A stretch of 64,000 bases of DNA from Leptolyngbya sp. SIOISBB (GCA_010671905.1 JAAHII010000001.1:6410026-6474025), one strand, 5' to 3'; positions 8,832 to 18,253 are shown, numbered from the stretch's first letter. Notes: generated by a model from the letters alone, not told the origin. Numbers and translations: made by a program.

Positions 8832-9998
8832 ATGACGCACCGACAGTCTCACCCATTGCGGCTATACGTTGGCGAGGGGCCGGAGTCTAATCGCCATGCC
8901 ACCTGGCTAGAGCTGTTTTTTGACTTAGTATTTGTGCTCGCGATCTCACAGCTGGCTCATCTATTGCATAGCGATTTGAGCTGGGCTGGCATCACTGGAT
9001 TTGCTGCCCTATTTGTCCCTGTCTGGTGGTTATGGATTGACTTTAGCTATTACGCCGATCAATTCGACGTAGACCGTGGGCCTTATCGCCTAGTTATGTT
9101 GGGGGTCATGTTTGGGGTGGTGGTGTTGGCCTTAACGATTCATGATGCGCTGCACGGTGGGTCGGTGAGGTTTGCGACCGCTTACAGTGCCTTACGACTG
9201 GTCATCATCTTTTTATACATCCAGGCGTGGCGATTCGTACCGCAATCGCGGGAGCTCACTCGGCGATACACTTTGAGCTTTGCCGTGGCGGGTGGCCTCT
9301 GGCTATTATCGATCGCCACCCCGGAGCCTATTCGCTTTTGGTTATGGGCGATCGCCTTAGCGATTGAGATCAGTAATGGTCCAATCACCTACCTCACCAT
9401 TAAACAGATCCCGACTCAAGCGTCACACATGGATGAACGGTTTGGGCTCTTAGTCATTATCGTGCTGGGCGAGGCTATTATTGCGGTCGCTACAGGAGTC
9501 GCGGAGACGGCGTGGCAGTGGCACAACATCCTGACGGGGATCGGTGGATTTATCACCGCCGTTGGTTTGTGGTGGATGTATTTTGAGCGGGCCGATGAAT
9601 CGACAATTAACTGGGCCTTACGGGGCGGGCGGTTGGCTTTGCTGCGGTCTTATGTGTATGGATACAGCCACTTGTTTGCCTTTATGGGAATCGTCGCGAC
9701 GGGAGTGGGTGTGCAATTTGCGATCGAAGCCGCTTCTGGCAGTGATTGGAATGTTGAGGCTCGGACTGTGCTTTACGGTGGACTAGCCGTTTTTTTACTA
9801 GGCGTAACGGCACTCCAGTGGGCGGCCCCAGCCTGTTTGCCAAAATGGGTCGTCATCATGCGATCGCTCCTCGCCCTACTCTCGCTCAGTTTCATTTCTC
9901 TGGCTGAGGGCATTGCGCCTGCTGCTGCGGTGCTAATTTTGAGTCTGGCCCTGGTTGCTCTCAACGCTTTTGATGGCATTCCCCTAACTAAAAATTGA
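8832..9998 (+). CDS. low temperature requirement protein A (LtrA) family membrane protein
   Basis: 388 residues with about ten hydrophobic segments. The N-terminus has the diagnostic ATWLELFFDLVFVLAISQLAH block, the centre has FGLLVIIVLGEAIIAV, and the second half WWMYFERADE; together these identify the LtrA family. The name comes from Listeria genetics of cold growth; the molecular function is not established. A purine-rich AGAGGGGG lies upstream of the ATG. The following small gene begins almost at the stop codon, so the pair may be cotranscribed. Confidence 0.9.
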   Translation: MTHRQSHPLRLYVGEGPESNRHATWLELFFDLVFVLAISQLAHLLHSDLSWAGITGFAALFVPVWWLWIDFSYYADQFDVDRGPYRLVMLGVMFGVVVLALTIHDALHGGSVRFATAYSALRLVIIFLYIQAWRFVPQSRELTRRYTLSFAVAGGLWLLSIATPEPIRFWLWAIALAIEISNGPITYLTIKQIPTQASHMDERFGLLVIIVLGEAIIAVATGVAETAWQWHNILTGIGGFITAVGLWWMYFERADESTINWALRGGRLALLRSYVYGYSHLFAFMGIVATGVGVQFAIEAASGSDWNVEARTVLYGGLAVFLLGVTALQWAAPACLPKWVVIMRSLLALLSLSFISLAEGIAPAAAVLILSLALVALNAFDGIPLTKN

Positions 9999-10042
9999 GG
10001 GCGATCGCTGCATCAGGCCTAGCAGATGTATCAATCCCGATA

Positions 10043-10225
10043 ATGTCATTATCGAAGCAAGAAATAATTGTTGAAAAGATTCGAGCTTCTTTTGAATCAC
10101 AAGACAAGTCTAAACAGCTTCTTGAAATCGCCAAGGTCGGGGTTGAGAAGGCGATTGAAACCGATGAAGTCAACACCACCTGGATACAGCAGCGGCTTGC
10201 CGCCTTAGGATTAACGCTAACGTGA
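10043..10225 (+). CDS. small protein of unknown function, first of a four-gene cluster
   Basis: About 60 residues from the ATG at 10043 (MSLSKQEIIVEKI). An upstream in-frame TTG at 9995 would overlap the ltrA stop and add 16 residues; the internal ATG is preferred because the protein becomes uniformly helical from there. Highly charged, no signal or membrane segment. Its TGA at 10223-10225 overlaps the GTG of the next gene by four bases (GTGA), a sign of translational coupling. No family recognised. Confidence 0.55.
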   Translation: MSLSKQEIIVEKIRASFESQDKSKQLLEIAKVGVEKAIETDEVNTTWIQQRLAALGLTLT

Positions 10226-10455
10226 ACTTTGAAATATTGGGAGATCTCAGCAATATTGAAGTCATCGCCGTTGGCAGCTCCATTCGGGAAATCGAACGGC
10301 TCCGCAAAGCCTACGGCTCTGGACGTTGGCGCAAACTCAAGGGCATTGCCACCATCAGCCTCGATAATGGCTCCACCTGCCAAGCCGAACTGCACTGGTA
10401 CGAAGCCCATGGCATCAGCAAAAAAGAGTTTAAAATCAAACGCTTTCTGGAGTAA
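10222..10455 (+). CDS. small conserved cyanobacterial protein of unknown function
   Basis: 77 residues from a GTG start that overlaps the previous stop. The sequence runs MNFEILGDLSNIEVIAVG, then RLRKAYGSGRWRKLKG, then HWYEAHGISKKEFKIKR. I associate this with a short protein repeated in many cyanobacterial genomes, without known function. It is basic and soluble. The coupled start to the upstream gene resembles the arrangement of toxin-antitoxin or partner pairs, but nothing in the sequence proves that. Confidence 0.7.
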   Translation: MNFEILGDLSNIEVIAVGSSIREIERLRKAYGSGRWRKLKGIATISLDNGSTCQAELHWYEAHGISKKEFKIKRFLE

Positions 10456-10459
10456 TCCT

Positions 10460-10672
10460 ATGAAATTTGTCGTCTGTATCAATAACCAAGATTATCCTGC
10501 CTCCCTCGAAGTGCGAAAGCTCTATCAGGCATTGGATGATGAGCAAGCGAGTCAGCGCCAGATGCTTCGAATCATCGATGAGTCGGGTGAAGACTATCTG
10601 TATCCAGCCCGCGATTTCGCCGAAATTGACGTTCCTGAAAATCTCCAGCGTGTCTTTGCCGCAGTCAGCTAA
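10460..10672 (+). CDS. small conserved cyanobacterial protein of unknown function
   Basis: 70 residues starting MKFVVCINNQDYPASLEVRK, with an ESGEDYLYPARDF core near 45. It reads like a conserved cyanobacterial small protein often annotated only as hypothetical. The start is four bases after the previous stop, so the gene belongs to the same transcription unit. Acidic, no signal peptide. Together with the next truncated gene it resembles accessory small-gene clusters that move as a block. Confidence 0.72.
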   Translation: MKFVVCINNQDYPASLEVRKLYQALDDEQASQRQMLRIIDESGEDYLYPARDFAEIDVPENLQRVFAAVS

Positions 10673-10714
10673 TTCAGCGGAGTCTTTTAATCTCTTTAGG
10701 CAGGAGGTCACGGT

Positions 10715-10861
10715 ATGAAAAAGATTAACCACAGCAAAGACGGGGATGCTCTACTGGTTGAGCGATCGCAGGAGTCCATTGCCTATGCTGAGGCAGAAGG
10801 CCAAGAGAGTAGGGTGAGCACTGCCCACCCCAATGGTCTAAGCCACTTCAATGCCCTCTAG
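10715..10861 (+). pseudogene. truncated DUF2283 family protein
   Basis: A good ribosome binding site (GCAGGAGG) precedes ATG at 10715. The product begins MKKINHSKDGDALLVERSQESIAYAEAEGQ, which in shorter pieces matches the N-terminal half of DUF2283 (MKKINYSxDxDALL ... SIAYAEEEGQ). After about residue 30 the family sequence is lost and the frame runs into unrelated residues, stopping at 10861 inside the 3' end of the convergent amylase gene. The C-terminal half, with the family's IEILxAxxF block, is missing. A deletion at this convergent junction is the simplest explanation. Confidence 0.65.
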
Positions 10862-12496
10862 CTGAGACAGCAGCGGATTTGCTTCAACCCACACAGACAC
10901 TGAACCACCATTGCAGCGGAACTCAGCCCAACCATGCTCGTTGGTGTAAATCGGTTCCTTGATATGACCGGTGATGTCGTAGAACGCCTTGTGAGGTTTG
11001 CCGACTTCCATCCACTTGTGACCGGCGGGGCCATCACTGAGAATGACCGCCATGGCCTCAGGATGATGCTCAGAACCCAGGCGAGTCCAGCCAATGGTGT
11101 TGAAGTGATCGATGTAATCGTATTGGGGGCCGTAGGCAAAGTGCGTGCGAGCAAATAAGAGGCGATCGATGATCCACTGGTGCGAGTCCAGCCAGATTTC
11201 ATAGCCTTTGTCTTTGTAGTGAGCACCGTAGTAATCGGCGTAAAAGACACAGGGATAGCCTTGTTCGCGCAGCAAAATCATGGCATAGGCCATCGGCTTA
11301 AACCAGGATTCCACAACGGCTTCGAGTGATTGAAGCGGCTGCGTATCATGGTTTTCGACGAGGGTGACGGCAAATAGAGGCAACTCCTTCATCAGGGTGC
11401 CGTCAAAGATTTGCCGCATATCGTAATGACCGCCCGCTTTGCTCGCCTTATGGAAGTTGTGGTGCAGCGGCGCATCAAATAAATTGAGACGACCCCCGGC
11501 ATTGCCGATATACCAGCTTAAGGTGCCAAAGTTGTAAGTCCAGTATTCGCCGACGCAAAACAGGTCGCGTCCCGTGTGGGCTTCTAACTGGTCAAGCCAC
11601 TCATTAAAGAAATCTCCATTGATGTGTTTAATCGCATCGAGCCGGAAGCCATCGGCCCCAATGTCGTCCAGCATCCACTTGCCCCAGTGTTCCAGTTCCC
11701 CCTTCACCTCAGGATGATTCATGTCGAGGTCACTGCCCATGAGGTAGTCGTAATTACCCCGCTCTAGATCGACCTTGGTTTCAAAGCTCTTATCGGCCAT
11801 TTTCCAAATAGCTTTGAACTCGGGATCGGCGCTGTTGTAATCCACCGAGTCAAAGTGATACCAGTGCCACTTCATGCTGGAGTATTGATCGCCGCGCCCT
11901 CCTTCGCCATTCGTTCCCCGGAAGTCGAAACCCGTCCAGGCTTTGATTTTGCGAGCTCCCCCTAGAGCATGATTGCGATTGTGGGGATCATAGGGAATCG
12001 CGTCGAACTCTTCTTCGTAGTCAGCAGCCATTTTGTGGTTAAACACCACATCTGCGTAGATTTGGATGCCATTTTGGCGGCAGGTACGCACGGCATCGAC
12101 ATATTCGTCTTTAGTGCCGTATTTAGTGCGGATAGTACCTCGTTGGTCGAATTCGCCTAAATCAAAGATGTCGTAAACGCCATAACCGACGTCAAAACTC
12201 CCGCCGATGCCCTTGTAAGCGGGGGGCAGCCAAAGAGCGGTAAAACCAGCTTCGGCCAGCTTGGGGGCGTCTTGTTGGAGCTTTTGCCAGTGGGTGCCAT
12301 CGGGCTCAATGTACCAATGAAACCACTGCATCATCGTGCCGTTGAATTCGGCGGGGGCTTTCTTTTCTGCGATCGCTCCTGCATTGGCCGCCACCCAATC
12401 TTGCAGGGCATGTTGGGCGGTTTGCAGAGTGTCCGTTTGCAGGTCTTTGCCCAACGTACGGAAATCGTCTTTTAGTTGCTGAAAGGGGGTGGACAT
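10838..12496 (-). CDS. alpha-amylase, GH13 (cytoplasmic GH13_5-like)
   Basis: 552 residues from ATG 12496 (MSTPFQQLKDD); an 18-residue upstream extension is possible but looks like leader sequence of no family. No signal peptide, so intracellular. The (beta/alpha)8 barrel starts with GTMMQWFHWY and shows the four GH13 regions: DVVFNH near 150, GFRLDAIKH with nucleophile Asp287, the general acid Glu317 in GEYW, and the transition-state Asp384 in VENHDTQ. This set and the liquefying-type layout fit cytosolic alpha-amylases cleaving alpha-1,4 glucans, here probably glycogen. An extra N-terminal helical segment of about 50 residues precedes the barrel. Convergent with the small-gene cluster. Confidence 0.93.
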   Translation of the reverse strand: MSTPFQQLKDDFRTLGKDLQTDTLQTAQHALQDWVAANAGAIAEKKAPAEFNGTMMQWFHWYIEPDGTHWQKLQQDAPKLAEAGFTALWLPPAYKGIGGSFDVGYGVYDIFDLGEFDQRGTIRTKYGTKDEYVDAVRTCRQNGIQIYADVVFNHKMAADYEEEFDAIPYDPHNRNHALGGARKIKAWTGFDFRGTNGEGGRGDQYSSMKWHWYHFDSVDYNSADPEFKAIWKMADKSFETKVDLERGNYDYLMGSDLDMNHPEVKGELEHWGKWMLDDIGADGFRLDAIKHINGDFFNEWLDQLEAHTGRDLFCVGEYWTYNFGTLSWYIGNAGGRLNLFDAPLHHNFHKASKAGGHYDMRQIFDGTLMKELPLFAVTLVENHDTQPLQSLEAVVESWFKPMAYAMILLREQGYPCVFYADYYGAHYKDKGYEIWLDSHQWIIDRLLFARTHFAYGPQYDYIDHFNTIGWTRLGSEHHPEAMAVILSDGPAGHKWMEVGKPHKAFYDITGHIKEPIYTNEHGWAEFRCNGGSVSVWVEANPLLSQLEGIEVA

Positions 12497-12968
12497 AGGG
12501 CTTGTAAGGATTAAAGATAAATTGGTTTCGGCAGAGGAAATTGGCAACAAGAACCCACTGAGGATTCACTCACAGATTTCCTAAAAATATCGAAGCAAGG
12601 TTAAACAACAACCGAAACGACAAGATTTACGAAGGTTGACGGTCCCATTTAAGCGGTTGTCAGCGTTTATTGACTAACACGACAAGGTAATGAACCAAAT
12701 TCTCGATGATTTTGCCAACAGCGTGGACGATCGCACCGAAATCGTTTTGTCACCTTGAATACAGTGACAAGCATTAACTTTAGGAAACGTTACAAGTTTT
12801 ATTGATTGTGCAATAAATTCCGAAGAAAACCCTAAAGCTTTCAAGGAATTAAAATCACCCTTTCTAAAGTGATACCAATCCACCCCAGATAATTTCGCTC
12901 AGGTCAGCCATGGCTGATACCTCACAATTGTCAGGGCAAGGGATTCTGGATTGCACGTTTAATTTTAT
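12497..12968. other. 472-bp divergent gap between the amylase gene and ctaA
   Basis: Presumably contains the promoters of both genes. AT-rich tracts occur, but no convincing operator or RNA was recognised. Confidence 0.5.
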
Positions 12969-13916
12969 ATGTCAGCCAACATTCCCTTTGATAGTCCTTC
13001 TCGCCGACAACGACCACTGGACGTTGACAAGCGACTTGCTGCTCCGATTCGTATTCGTCGACTGATTTGGAAGTTGGCGATCGCCACCCTGGCACTGATG
13101 GCAGTGGGTAGCGCCACCCGGGTCATGAATGCCGGTTTAGCGTGTCCTGATTGGCCGCTGTGTTATGGCCAAATCGTTCCCAGTCAGCAAATGAACCTCC
13201 AGGTTTTTCTGGAATGGTTTCACCGCATGGATGCCTCGTTGATTGGGCTGATGTCGATTTGGCTAGCCGGGCAGGCTTGGTGGTGCCGTCGCGATGTGCC
13301 CGCTTGGTTGCCGGGGGCAACGTTAGGAGCCGTGTGTTTGATTGTGGTGCAAGGTGCGTTGGGTGGTCTGACAGTTACCGAACTGCTCCGGTTTGATATT
13401 GTCACGGCCCACTTGGGAACCGCCTTAGCCTTTTTGCTGACGCTGCTGGTGATGGGGCTTGGTCTCACGCCCTATCAGGCTTTGGGCACAGCGGGCAAGC
13501 TACCGATGATGGGGGCGATCGCCACTGGGTTGGTCTATCTGCAATGTTTGCTGGGTGCTCTCGTCGGCTCTCGCTGGGCAGCGCATCAGTGCTTAGGCGG
13601 TGCCCAACTGTGCCAAGTGATGGATAGCCACTTGATTGGTGTTGTCCCTCCCACGATCGCCATTTTGGCGCTGTTGCTGATGGCTTGGCGAACCCCTGCA
13701 TTGCATCCCTGGTTGCGGCGACTCACGCTGCTAATTGGCACCTTGTTATCGGTGCAAATTGTCTTAGGAATTGCCACGTTGCAACTGCACTTACAGGTCG
13801 AGCCGTTGACCGTGACCCACCATACTATCGGCGCCACCCTGACGGCAGCGTTGACAGCGTTTACCGTGCTGGCTTGGCGCGATCGCAAGGCAACCGGAGA
13901 CGCCGCTATCAATTAA
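12969..13916 (+). CDS. ctaA: heme A synthase CtaA
   Basis: 315 residues with eight hydrophobic segments in two four-helix bundles. NAGLACPDWPLCYGQ after the first helix, EWFHRMDA, VTAHLGTA and HHTIGATL supply the conserved histidines that bind the substrate and cofactor hemes. The enzyme oxidises the C8 methyl of heme O to the formyl of heme A in the membrane, for cytochrome c oxidase. It is followed after 96 bases by ctaB in the same direction, so heme O and heme A synthesis form one unit. Cytochrome oxidase structural genes are not in the window. Confidence 0.95.
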   Translation: MSANIPFDSPSRRQRPLDVDKRLAAPIRIRRLIWKLAIATLALMAVGSATRVMNAGLACPDWPLCYGQIVPSQQMNLQVFLEWFHRMDASLIGLMSIWLAGQAWWCRRDVPAWLPGATLGAVCLIVVQGALGGLTVTELLRFDIVTAHLGTALAFLLTLLVMGLGLTPYQALGTAGKLPMMGAIATGLVYLQCLLGALVGSRWAAHQCLGGAQLCQVMDSHLIGVVPPTIAILALLLMAWRTPALHPWLRRLTLLIGTLLSVQIVLGIATLQLHLQVEPLTVTHHTIGATLTAALTAFTVLAWRDRKATGDAAIN

Positions 13917-14012
13917 CCATTGCGGGTTTCCTCAACAGTGTGAGGCCCCAGCCGACCTGATGGTTTTCAATCTTGTTTCTTCAATACTTTCTCATTAAGG
14001 ATTTACCTGCAT

Positions 14013-15008
14013 ATGCAGACTTCTCCCAGTTGGCAGAGTCCTACTCCTCACCATGACAGCGTTTGGCAGGTTTGCCGCAGCTATTGGCAACTCACCAAGC
14101 CTAGAATTATTCCACTGTTGTTGATTGAGACCGCAGCCAGCATGTTGGTCGCGGCTCAGGGAACGGTCGATCCGTTACTGCTCATCGTGACGTTGCTGAC
14201 CGGGGCTCTGGCGGCAGCCTCGGCGCAGTCGATCAACTGCATTTACGATCGCGACATTGATTTCGATATGGAGCGGACTCGGCATCGGCCCCTTCCCTCG
14301 GGGCGCATTCAATTACGCGATGCACTAATCTTTGCCGTTGTTTTAGCGGCGATCGCCTTTTCGCTGCAAGCCATGGTGAGCAACGTGCTCAGCGCGGTTT
14401 TAGAAATGGTGGGAATTGCCATCTACGTGGGGGTCTACACCCACTGGCTCAAGCGTTCCTCCACGCAGAACATCGTGATTGGCGGTGCTGCCGGAGCCAT
14501 TCCGCCGTTGGTGGGTTGGGCGGCGGTAACTGGCGAACTGAGTTGGGCCGCTTGGCTATTCTTTGCCATTGTCTTTATTTGGACGCCACCTCACTTTTGG
14601 GCTTTGGCGCTAGTGATTCAAGATGATTATGCCAAGGTCGGTGTTCCCATGCTGCCGGTAGTCGTCGGGGATGAAGCGACTGCCAAACAGATTTGGGCTT
14701 ATACGCTGGTATTGGTGCCGCTCACCTTGTTAATGACGGTGCCGCTCCATGCGACTGGTTGGGTTTACGGCGCGATCGCCCTTTACCTCGGTTGGATTTT
14801 TCTGAAAAAAGCTTGGGTGCTGTTGCAAGAGCCCAGCGATCGCGACCAGGCTAAGTCACTGTTCAAGTACTCCATCCTCTACATGATGGCCCTCTCTGCA
14901 GGCATGGTGATCGATAGTCTGCCGCTTACTCGTTCTGCGATGACGGTTCTTGGTCACCAAGTTTATGAATTTGCCAGTGTCTTACTTCCTCAGTTATTAG
15001 GCGCATAG
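14013..15008 (+). CDS. ctaB: protoheme IX farnesyltransferase (heme O synthase) CtaB
   Basis: 331 residues, nine predicted membrane helices, UbiA superfamily. The prenyl-diphosphate binding motif is [20 protein letters not shown] (N-x3-D-x3-D type), and the second acidic loop is [26 protein letters not shown] at the N-terminus and [10 protein letters not shown] are family blocks. It adds a farnesyl group to the 2-vinyl of heme B to make heme O, the substrate of CtaA. A 38-base inverted repeat just downstream ends the unit. Confidence 0.95.
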   Translation: MQTSPSWQSPTPHHDSVWQVCRSYWQLTKPRIIPLLLIETAASMLVAAQGTVDPLLLIVTLLTGALAAASAQSINCIYDRDIDFDMERTRHRPLPSGRIQLRDALIFAVVLAAIAFSLQAMVSNVLSAVLEMVGIAIYVGVYTHWLKRSSTQNIVIGGAAGAIPPLVGWAAVTGELSWAAWLFFAIVFIWTPPHFWALALVIQDDYAKVGVPMLPVVVGDEATAKQIWAYTLVLVPLTLLMTVPLHATGWVYGAIALYLGWIFLKKAWVLLQEPSDRDQAKSLFKYSILYMMALSAGMVIDSLPLTRSAMTVLGHQVYEFASVLLPQLLGA

Positions 15009-15013
15009 CAAAA

Positions 15014-15051
15014 ACTCCCTACCATTGCTCAATGTGAGAACGGTAGGGAGT
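15014..15051. terminator. intergenic hairpin between ctaB and the PEP-CTERM gene
   Basis: ACTCCCTACC at 15014-15023 pairs perfectly with GGTAGGGAGT at 15042-15051. An A-run precedes it on the plus strand, giving a T-run on the minus strand, so it may terminate both convergent genes. Confidence 0.65.
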
Positions 15052-15098
15052 CAAATCACTTAATGAAACTCGCTTAACGCCATTTCATGGTCGAGCAT

Positions 15099-15902
15099 TT
15101 AGGCTGTCTTTTTGCGTTTTAGAGCCGCAGTCCCAACCGCACCCACGGCCAAAACCGCTAGGGCCGAAGCTGGTTCAGGAACATCTGCTTCGGCAGCGGT
15201 GAAGCTCAAGCTATCAAAGCCCAAGAAAGGATCGAAAGACTTCTCGTTGAGATTATCTCCTTTCATGAAGTCAAAAGTGAGTTCAACATGAGTAATTCCT
15301 TCGCCTTGAACTGAGAGATTAGTGCGGCCGAAATTATCATTGTCCACTTTAGTGGCGTCCCCATTGCCGCCAACACCACCATTGCCCGACAAGGAATTTT
15401 GCCCCACTTGCTGATCACCACTGAATGCCGTCAAATAGACGTTATGCTCACCGGCACCAAACGCATTGTAATCGCCATAATCCAACATCAATAGAGAGAA
15501 TTCAGAAGCCACGAACCCCTCCTTAAAGGTGAATCGGAAACTGTTGTTGCGAGAGTTCTTGTTGGTGCCAACTTCGGAAAAGCCGCCTAAGTGGGTGCCA
15601 CCGTTAATTCTGGTGCCAGTGTTAGATTGGTAGGACCAAGTGTCGCTCTCTTTGACTCCCCAACCGGCTTCTCCTTCGGCCTTAGCTCCACCTTCAAAGA
15701 TAGCGACGGCTTCACCATAAATGGCGTCAATGTCTAGCAGCTCATGGACTGTTCCCATGCCTTCGATGCTTTCGCCAGCACTAAATTGAGAGAAGTCATC
15801 AACGGTATAGCTTGCAGCTTGCATCGGCTGCTGTAAAGCAAAGGCACCGGCTACAGTCAAACCGGCTAACGCTAATTTGGAATTCCAGGAAGAAAATTGC
15901 AT
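15099..15902 (-). CDS. PEP-CTERM sorting domain-containing secreted protein
   Basis: 267 residues. A signal peptide occupies about 1-30 (LALAGLTVAGAFALQQPMQA). The mature part is a beta-rich, Gly/Asn/Asp-rich domain. The C-terminus is a textbook PEP-CTERM tail: VPEPAS, a hydrophobic stretch ALAVLAVGAVGTAAL, and a basic end KRKK. Such tails are recognised by exosortase and cleaved during export to the cell surface or matrix. No exosortase gene is in the window. Ligand or structural role unknown; an extracellular matrix role is inferred from the sorting tail. Confidence 0.88.
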   Translation of the reverse strand: MQFSSWNSKLALAGLTVAGAFALQQPMQAASYTVDDFSQFSAGESIEGMGTVHELLDIDAIYGEAVAIFEGGAKAEGEAGWGVKESDTWSYQSNTGTRINGGTHLGGFSEVGTNKNSRNNSFRFTFKEGFVASEFSLLMLDYGDYNAFGAGEHNVYLTAFSGDQQVGQNSLSGNGGVGGNGDATKVDNDNFGRTNLSVQGEGITHVELTFDFMKGDNLNEKSFDPFLGFDSLSFTAAEADVPEPASALAVLAVGAVGTAALKRKKTA

Positions 15903-16445
15903 AGTGACGTGAAACTCAACTCTGAATACGACAGTCAGTGGTAGAAAAGGGCCTAAACCCGAATCGATTGCCCTTGAACAGTCTCAACATATCTGGATTG
16001 AGTATTCTGAAACATCAGAAAAAATTGGCATTTCAGTGTGAAGATGATTTGCTAAAAATCTCTGAAAGAAGGAATTTATGTGAAGTGTGCTCAATGAGGT
16101 GCTAGCACAAATCTATTTGTTCAAATGTTTGGGCTGCTTTCCCAAGGGAGATCAGTATATTTGGCTAACGGCGATCGCTTACTTAAGTAAGTTTGCTATA
16201 GGTATTTGGGTGAGGCATTGACGGTGGATGGTTTTCGGGCCTTGACGAGACTGGCTGCGGTCATATTCCCAAGGTGAAATAGCAAACGAGCGCCTTGGCT
16301 ATGAATTGCCATGAGCTCCGTGATCTCGCCCAGATACTGCCGGTTAGCCTCACTACAGTGATTGAGGCACTCCCAAAACCCTCCTCTAGAACCCACAAAT
16401 TGGCCGATGTGGGAGCACCGATAAAGGAGGACGACTCGTTCAAAA
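15903..16445. other. gap of about 540 bp upstream of the PEP-CTERM gene
   Basis: Holds the PEP-CTERM promoter region and then a stretch with minus-strand open frames of up to 96 codons around 16196-16486. These overlap the thrB terminator and match nothing recognised. Nothing else is supported. Confidence 0.5.
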
Positions 16446-16482
16446 AGTAAAAAAGGCGGAGCGTAAAATGCCGATCTCCGCC
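16446..16482 (-). terminator. rho-independent terminator for thrB
   Basis: On the minus strand GGCGGAG and CTCCGCC form a stem (16455-16461 with 16476-16482) followed by TTTTTT and a further T-rich tract down to 16446. It lies about 130 bases beyond the thrB stop. Confidence 0.8.
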
Positions 16483-16615
16483 ACAAGCGAACAGTGCATT
16501 ACGAAATTTTCCCTGTGGAACGCACTACCGCCGCTGATTTTACGCCCTAAGGGGCGAGGAATGTATCCAAACGAGATTCAAAGGGATTTTGAATGGGTCA
16601 TTAAGCTGGGAATCG

Positions 16616-17548
16616 CTAAATTGAGTTGAGCCTAGTGACGGTTGCCCCGGTTGTGTCGATCGCTAGTGGCTGGGCATCGATCACTTCTACCCCAGCCTGT
16701 TGCCAAGCTGTTGTCATTGCAGTGGCGATCGCGGCGGCTTGATCAGCGCTACCCAAAGCTAACAGGGTGGGGCCAGCACCACTGATGGTGACCCCATATG
16801 CCCCTGCTGCCAGAGCGGCTTGAGTAACCGCGTCATAGCCGGGAATCAGAGATTTGCGATAAGGCTCGTGAATGCGATCTCCAATAGCGGTGCGCAACCA
16901 GTCGCCGTTACCCGTGGCCAAAGCCTGCAACAGTAGTCCCAAATGCCCAAGGGTATAAACGGCGTCGGTTCGAGAATAGCTGGAAGGTAAGACTTCACGG
17001 GCTTTAGCGGTAGCAATTTCGAAAGCGGGAACCATCAGAATCGGGACAATCTCGGAGTGCCAGGCGACTTCGCAGATCGTTGCTGTTCCTGCATCATCGA
17101 CCGTCGCTAAGCGGCAGCCCCCCAGCAAGGCCGGCACCACATTGTCAGGATGTCCTTCGATCGCCGTTGCCAACTCTGCCAAGGCCGTTGCATCTAGAGG
17201 GTTTCCAGCCATGGCATTAGCGCCTAAGATACCCCCGACAATTGCCGTTGAAGAACTGCCCATGCCGCGGGCTAGGGGCACATCCAGTTCAATTCGCAGG
17301 CTCAAGGCCGGTATGGGTTGGTTGATTTTTTGGAAGAACTTTTGAAAAGCGACGTAAGCGAGGTTGGAAGCATCGGTGGTTACCCGATCTTGATCGGGGC
17401 CTTGAACCTCAATTTGCAAACTGTCTGCTGTTGTCAACGGGGCAAAGGTAAAGCCGTTGTAGCGAGTCAGCGCCGCTCCCAGACAGTCAAACCCAGGGCC
17501 AATATTGGCGGTTGTTGCCGGTACCGATACCCGAAATCCACTGTTCAT
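16616..17548 (-). CDS. thrB: homoserine kinase ThrB
   Basis: 310 residues, GHMP kinase superfamily. The N-terminal VPATTANIGPGFDCLG and the phosphate-binding loop LARGMGSSSTAIVGG near 93 are diagnostic, and GVTISGAGPTLLAL near 250 is the third GHMP motif. It phosphorylates homoserine at the threonine branch of the aspartate pathway. The ATG at 17548 is preferred over the GTG at 17551 because AGGAGG is then seven bases upstream. Monocistronic: divergent from the SLH gene, with its own terminator. Confidence 0.95.
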   Translation of the reverse strand: MNSGFRVSVPATTANIGPGFDCLGAALTRYNGFTFAPLTTADSLQIEVQGPDQDRVTTDASNLAYVAFQKFFQKINQPIPALSLRIELDVPLARGMGSSSTAIVGGILGANAMAGNPLDATALAELATAIEGHPDNVVPALLGGCRLATVDDAGTATICEVAWHSEIVPILMVPAFEIATAKAREVLPSSYSRTDAVYTLGHLGLLLQALATGNGDWLRTAIGDRIHEPYRKSLIPGYDAVTQAALAAGAYGVTISGAGPTLLALGSADQAAAIATAMTTAWQQAGVEVIDAQPLAIDTTGATVTRLNSI

Positions 17549-17695
17549 CACCGCTCCTCCTCTGCCACTGTGTGGCCGTTGCCCTCTCCAGCGCCCCGCA
17601 TATTACCATTCATCCTGAAGGCAACTGCATGTTTGTTCATTGCACTTATCGATTTCGTTAAACTAAGCACTATTACCGTCAATCTGGAGCGACTA

Positions 17696-18184
17696 ATGGC
17701 AAGAATTCTTCTCTCTCTCGGACTGTCGGTTTGCAGCGCTGGGATGATTGCTCCCCTGGCGATCGCGAATGAAGGTGCAACGTCGACTCGCTCCATGTCG
17801 GATTTAGCGCTGCCAGCATTATCTTCTCCATTATCTGTAAGGGCTGAGGTTAGCGGCCAACGCCTGGCACAAATTTTTCCGCCGGATGGTTTTGCTGACG
17901 TCTCGCCCAATCACTGGGCCTACACCGCTGTCAGTACTCTGGCAGAGGATTACGGGTGCTTATCAGGCTATCCCGATGGCACGTTTCGGGGTGATGAGTT
18001 GGTGACTCGTTATGAATTTGCCACAGCTCTGGAAGCTTGCTTAGCTACCCTTGTGCAACTCAGCAACCAACAACCACAGATTGATACTGAGCAGATTCTC
18101 GATGATTTAGAAGCCCTCAGCCGCGAACTTGGCCTGCTCTCTGACCAGGTAGAAGAAAGTGAATCTCTGGTTGTGCCCGAGTAG
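17696..18184 (+). CDS. secreted protein with a single SLH domain (porin-like N-terminus without barrel)
   Basis: 162 residues. ATG at 17696 follows CTGGAG. A signal peptide spans about 1-25 (ILLSLGLSVCSAGMIAPLAIA). One S-layer homology domain covers about 62-115: FADVSPNHWAYTAV, YGCLSGYPDGTFRGDE, LVTRYEFATALEACL. A short coiled-coil segment (ILDDLEALSRELGLLSDQVEE) follows and the protein ends. This is the exact head of cyanobacterial OprB/SomA-type outer-membrane porins, which continue into a barrel of about 400 residues; here the barrel is absent and no remnant follows. It probably anchors to peptidoglycan in the periplasm. Confidence 0.85.
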   Translation: MARILLSLGLSVCSAGMIAPLAIANEGATSTRSMSDLALPALSSPLSVRAEVSGQRLAQIFPPDGFADVSPNHWAYTAVSTLAEDYGCLSGYPDGTFRGDELVTRYEFATALEACLATLVQLSNQQPQIDTEQILDDLEALSRELGLLSDQVEESESLVVPE

Positions 18185-18253
18185 GTGCTGAAAATCGCTA
18201 GGATTCAGAATTCGTGCGTATAACTTTGCCGGGTTAGGATTTCCGCAATTTTG

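Noticed and set aside
16196-16486. 96-codon open frame on the minus strand after thrB
   Set aside because: It crosses the thrB terminator hairpin and its sequence matches nothing known. An upstream signal or ribosome site is missing.
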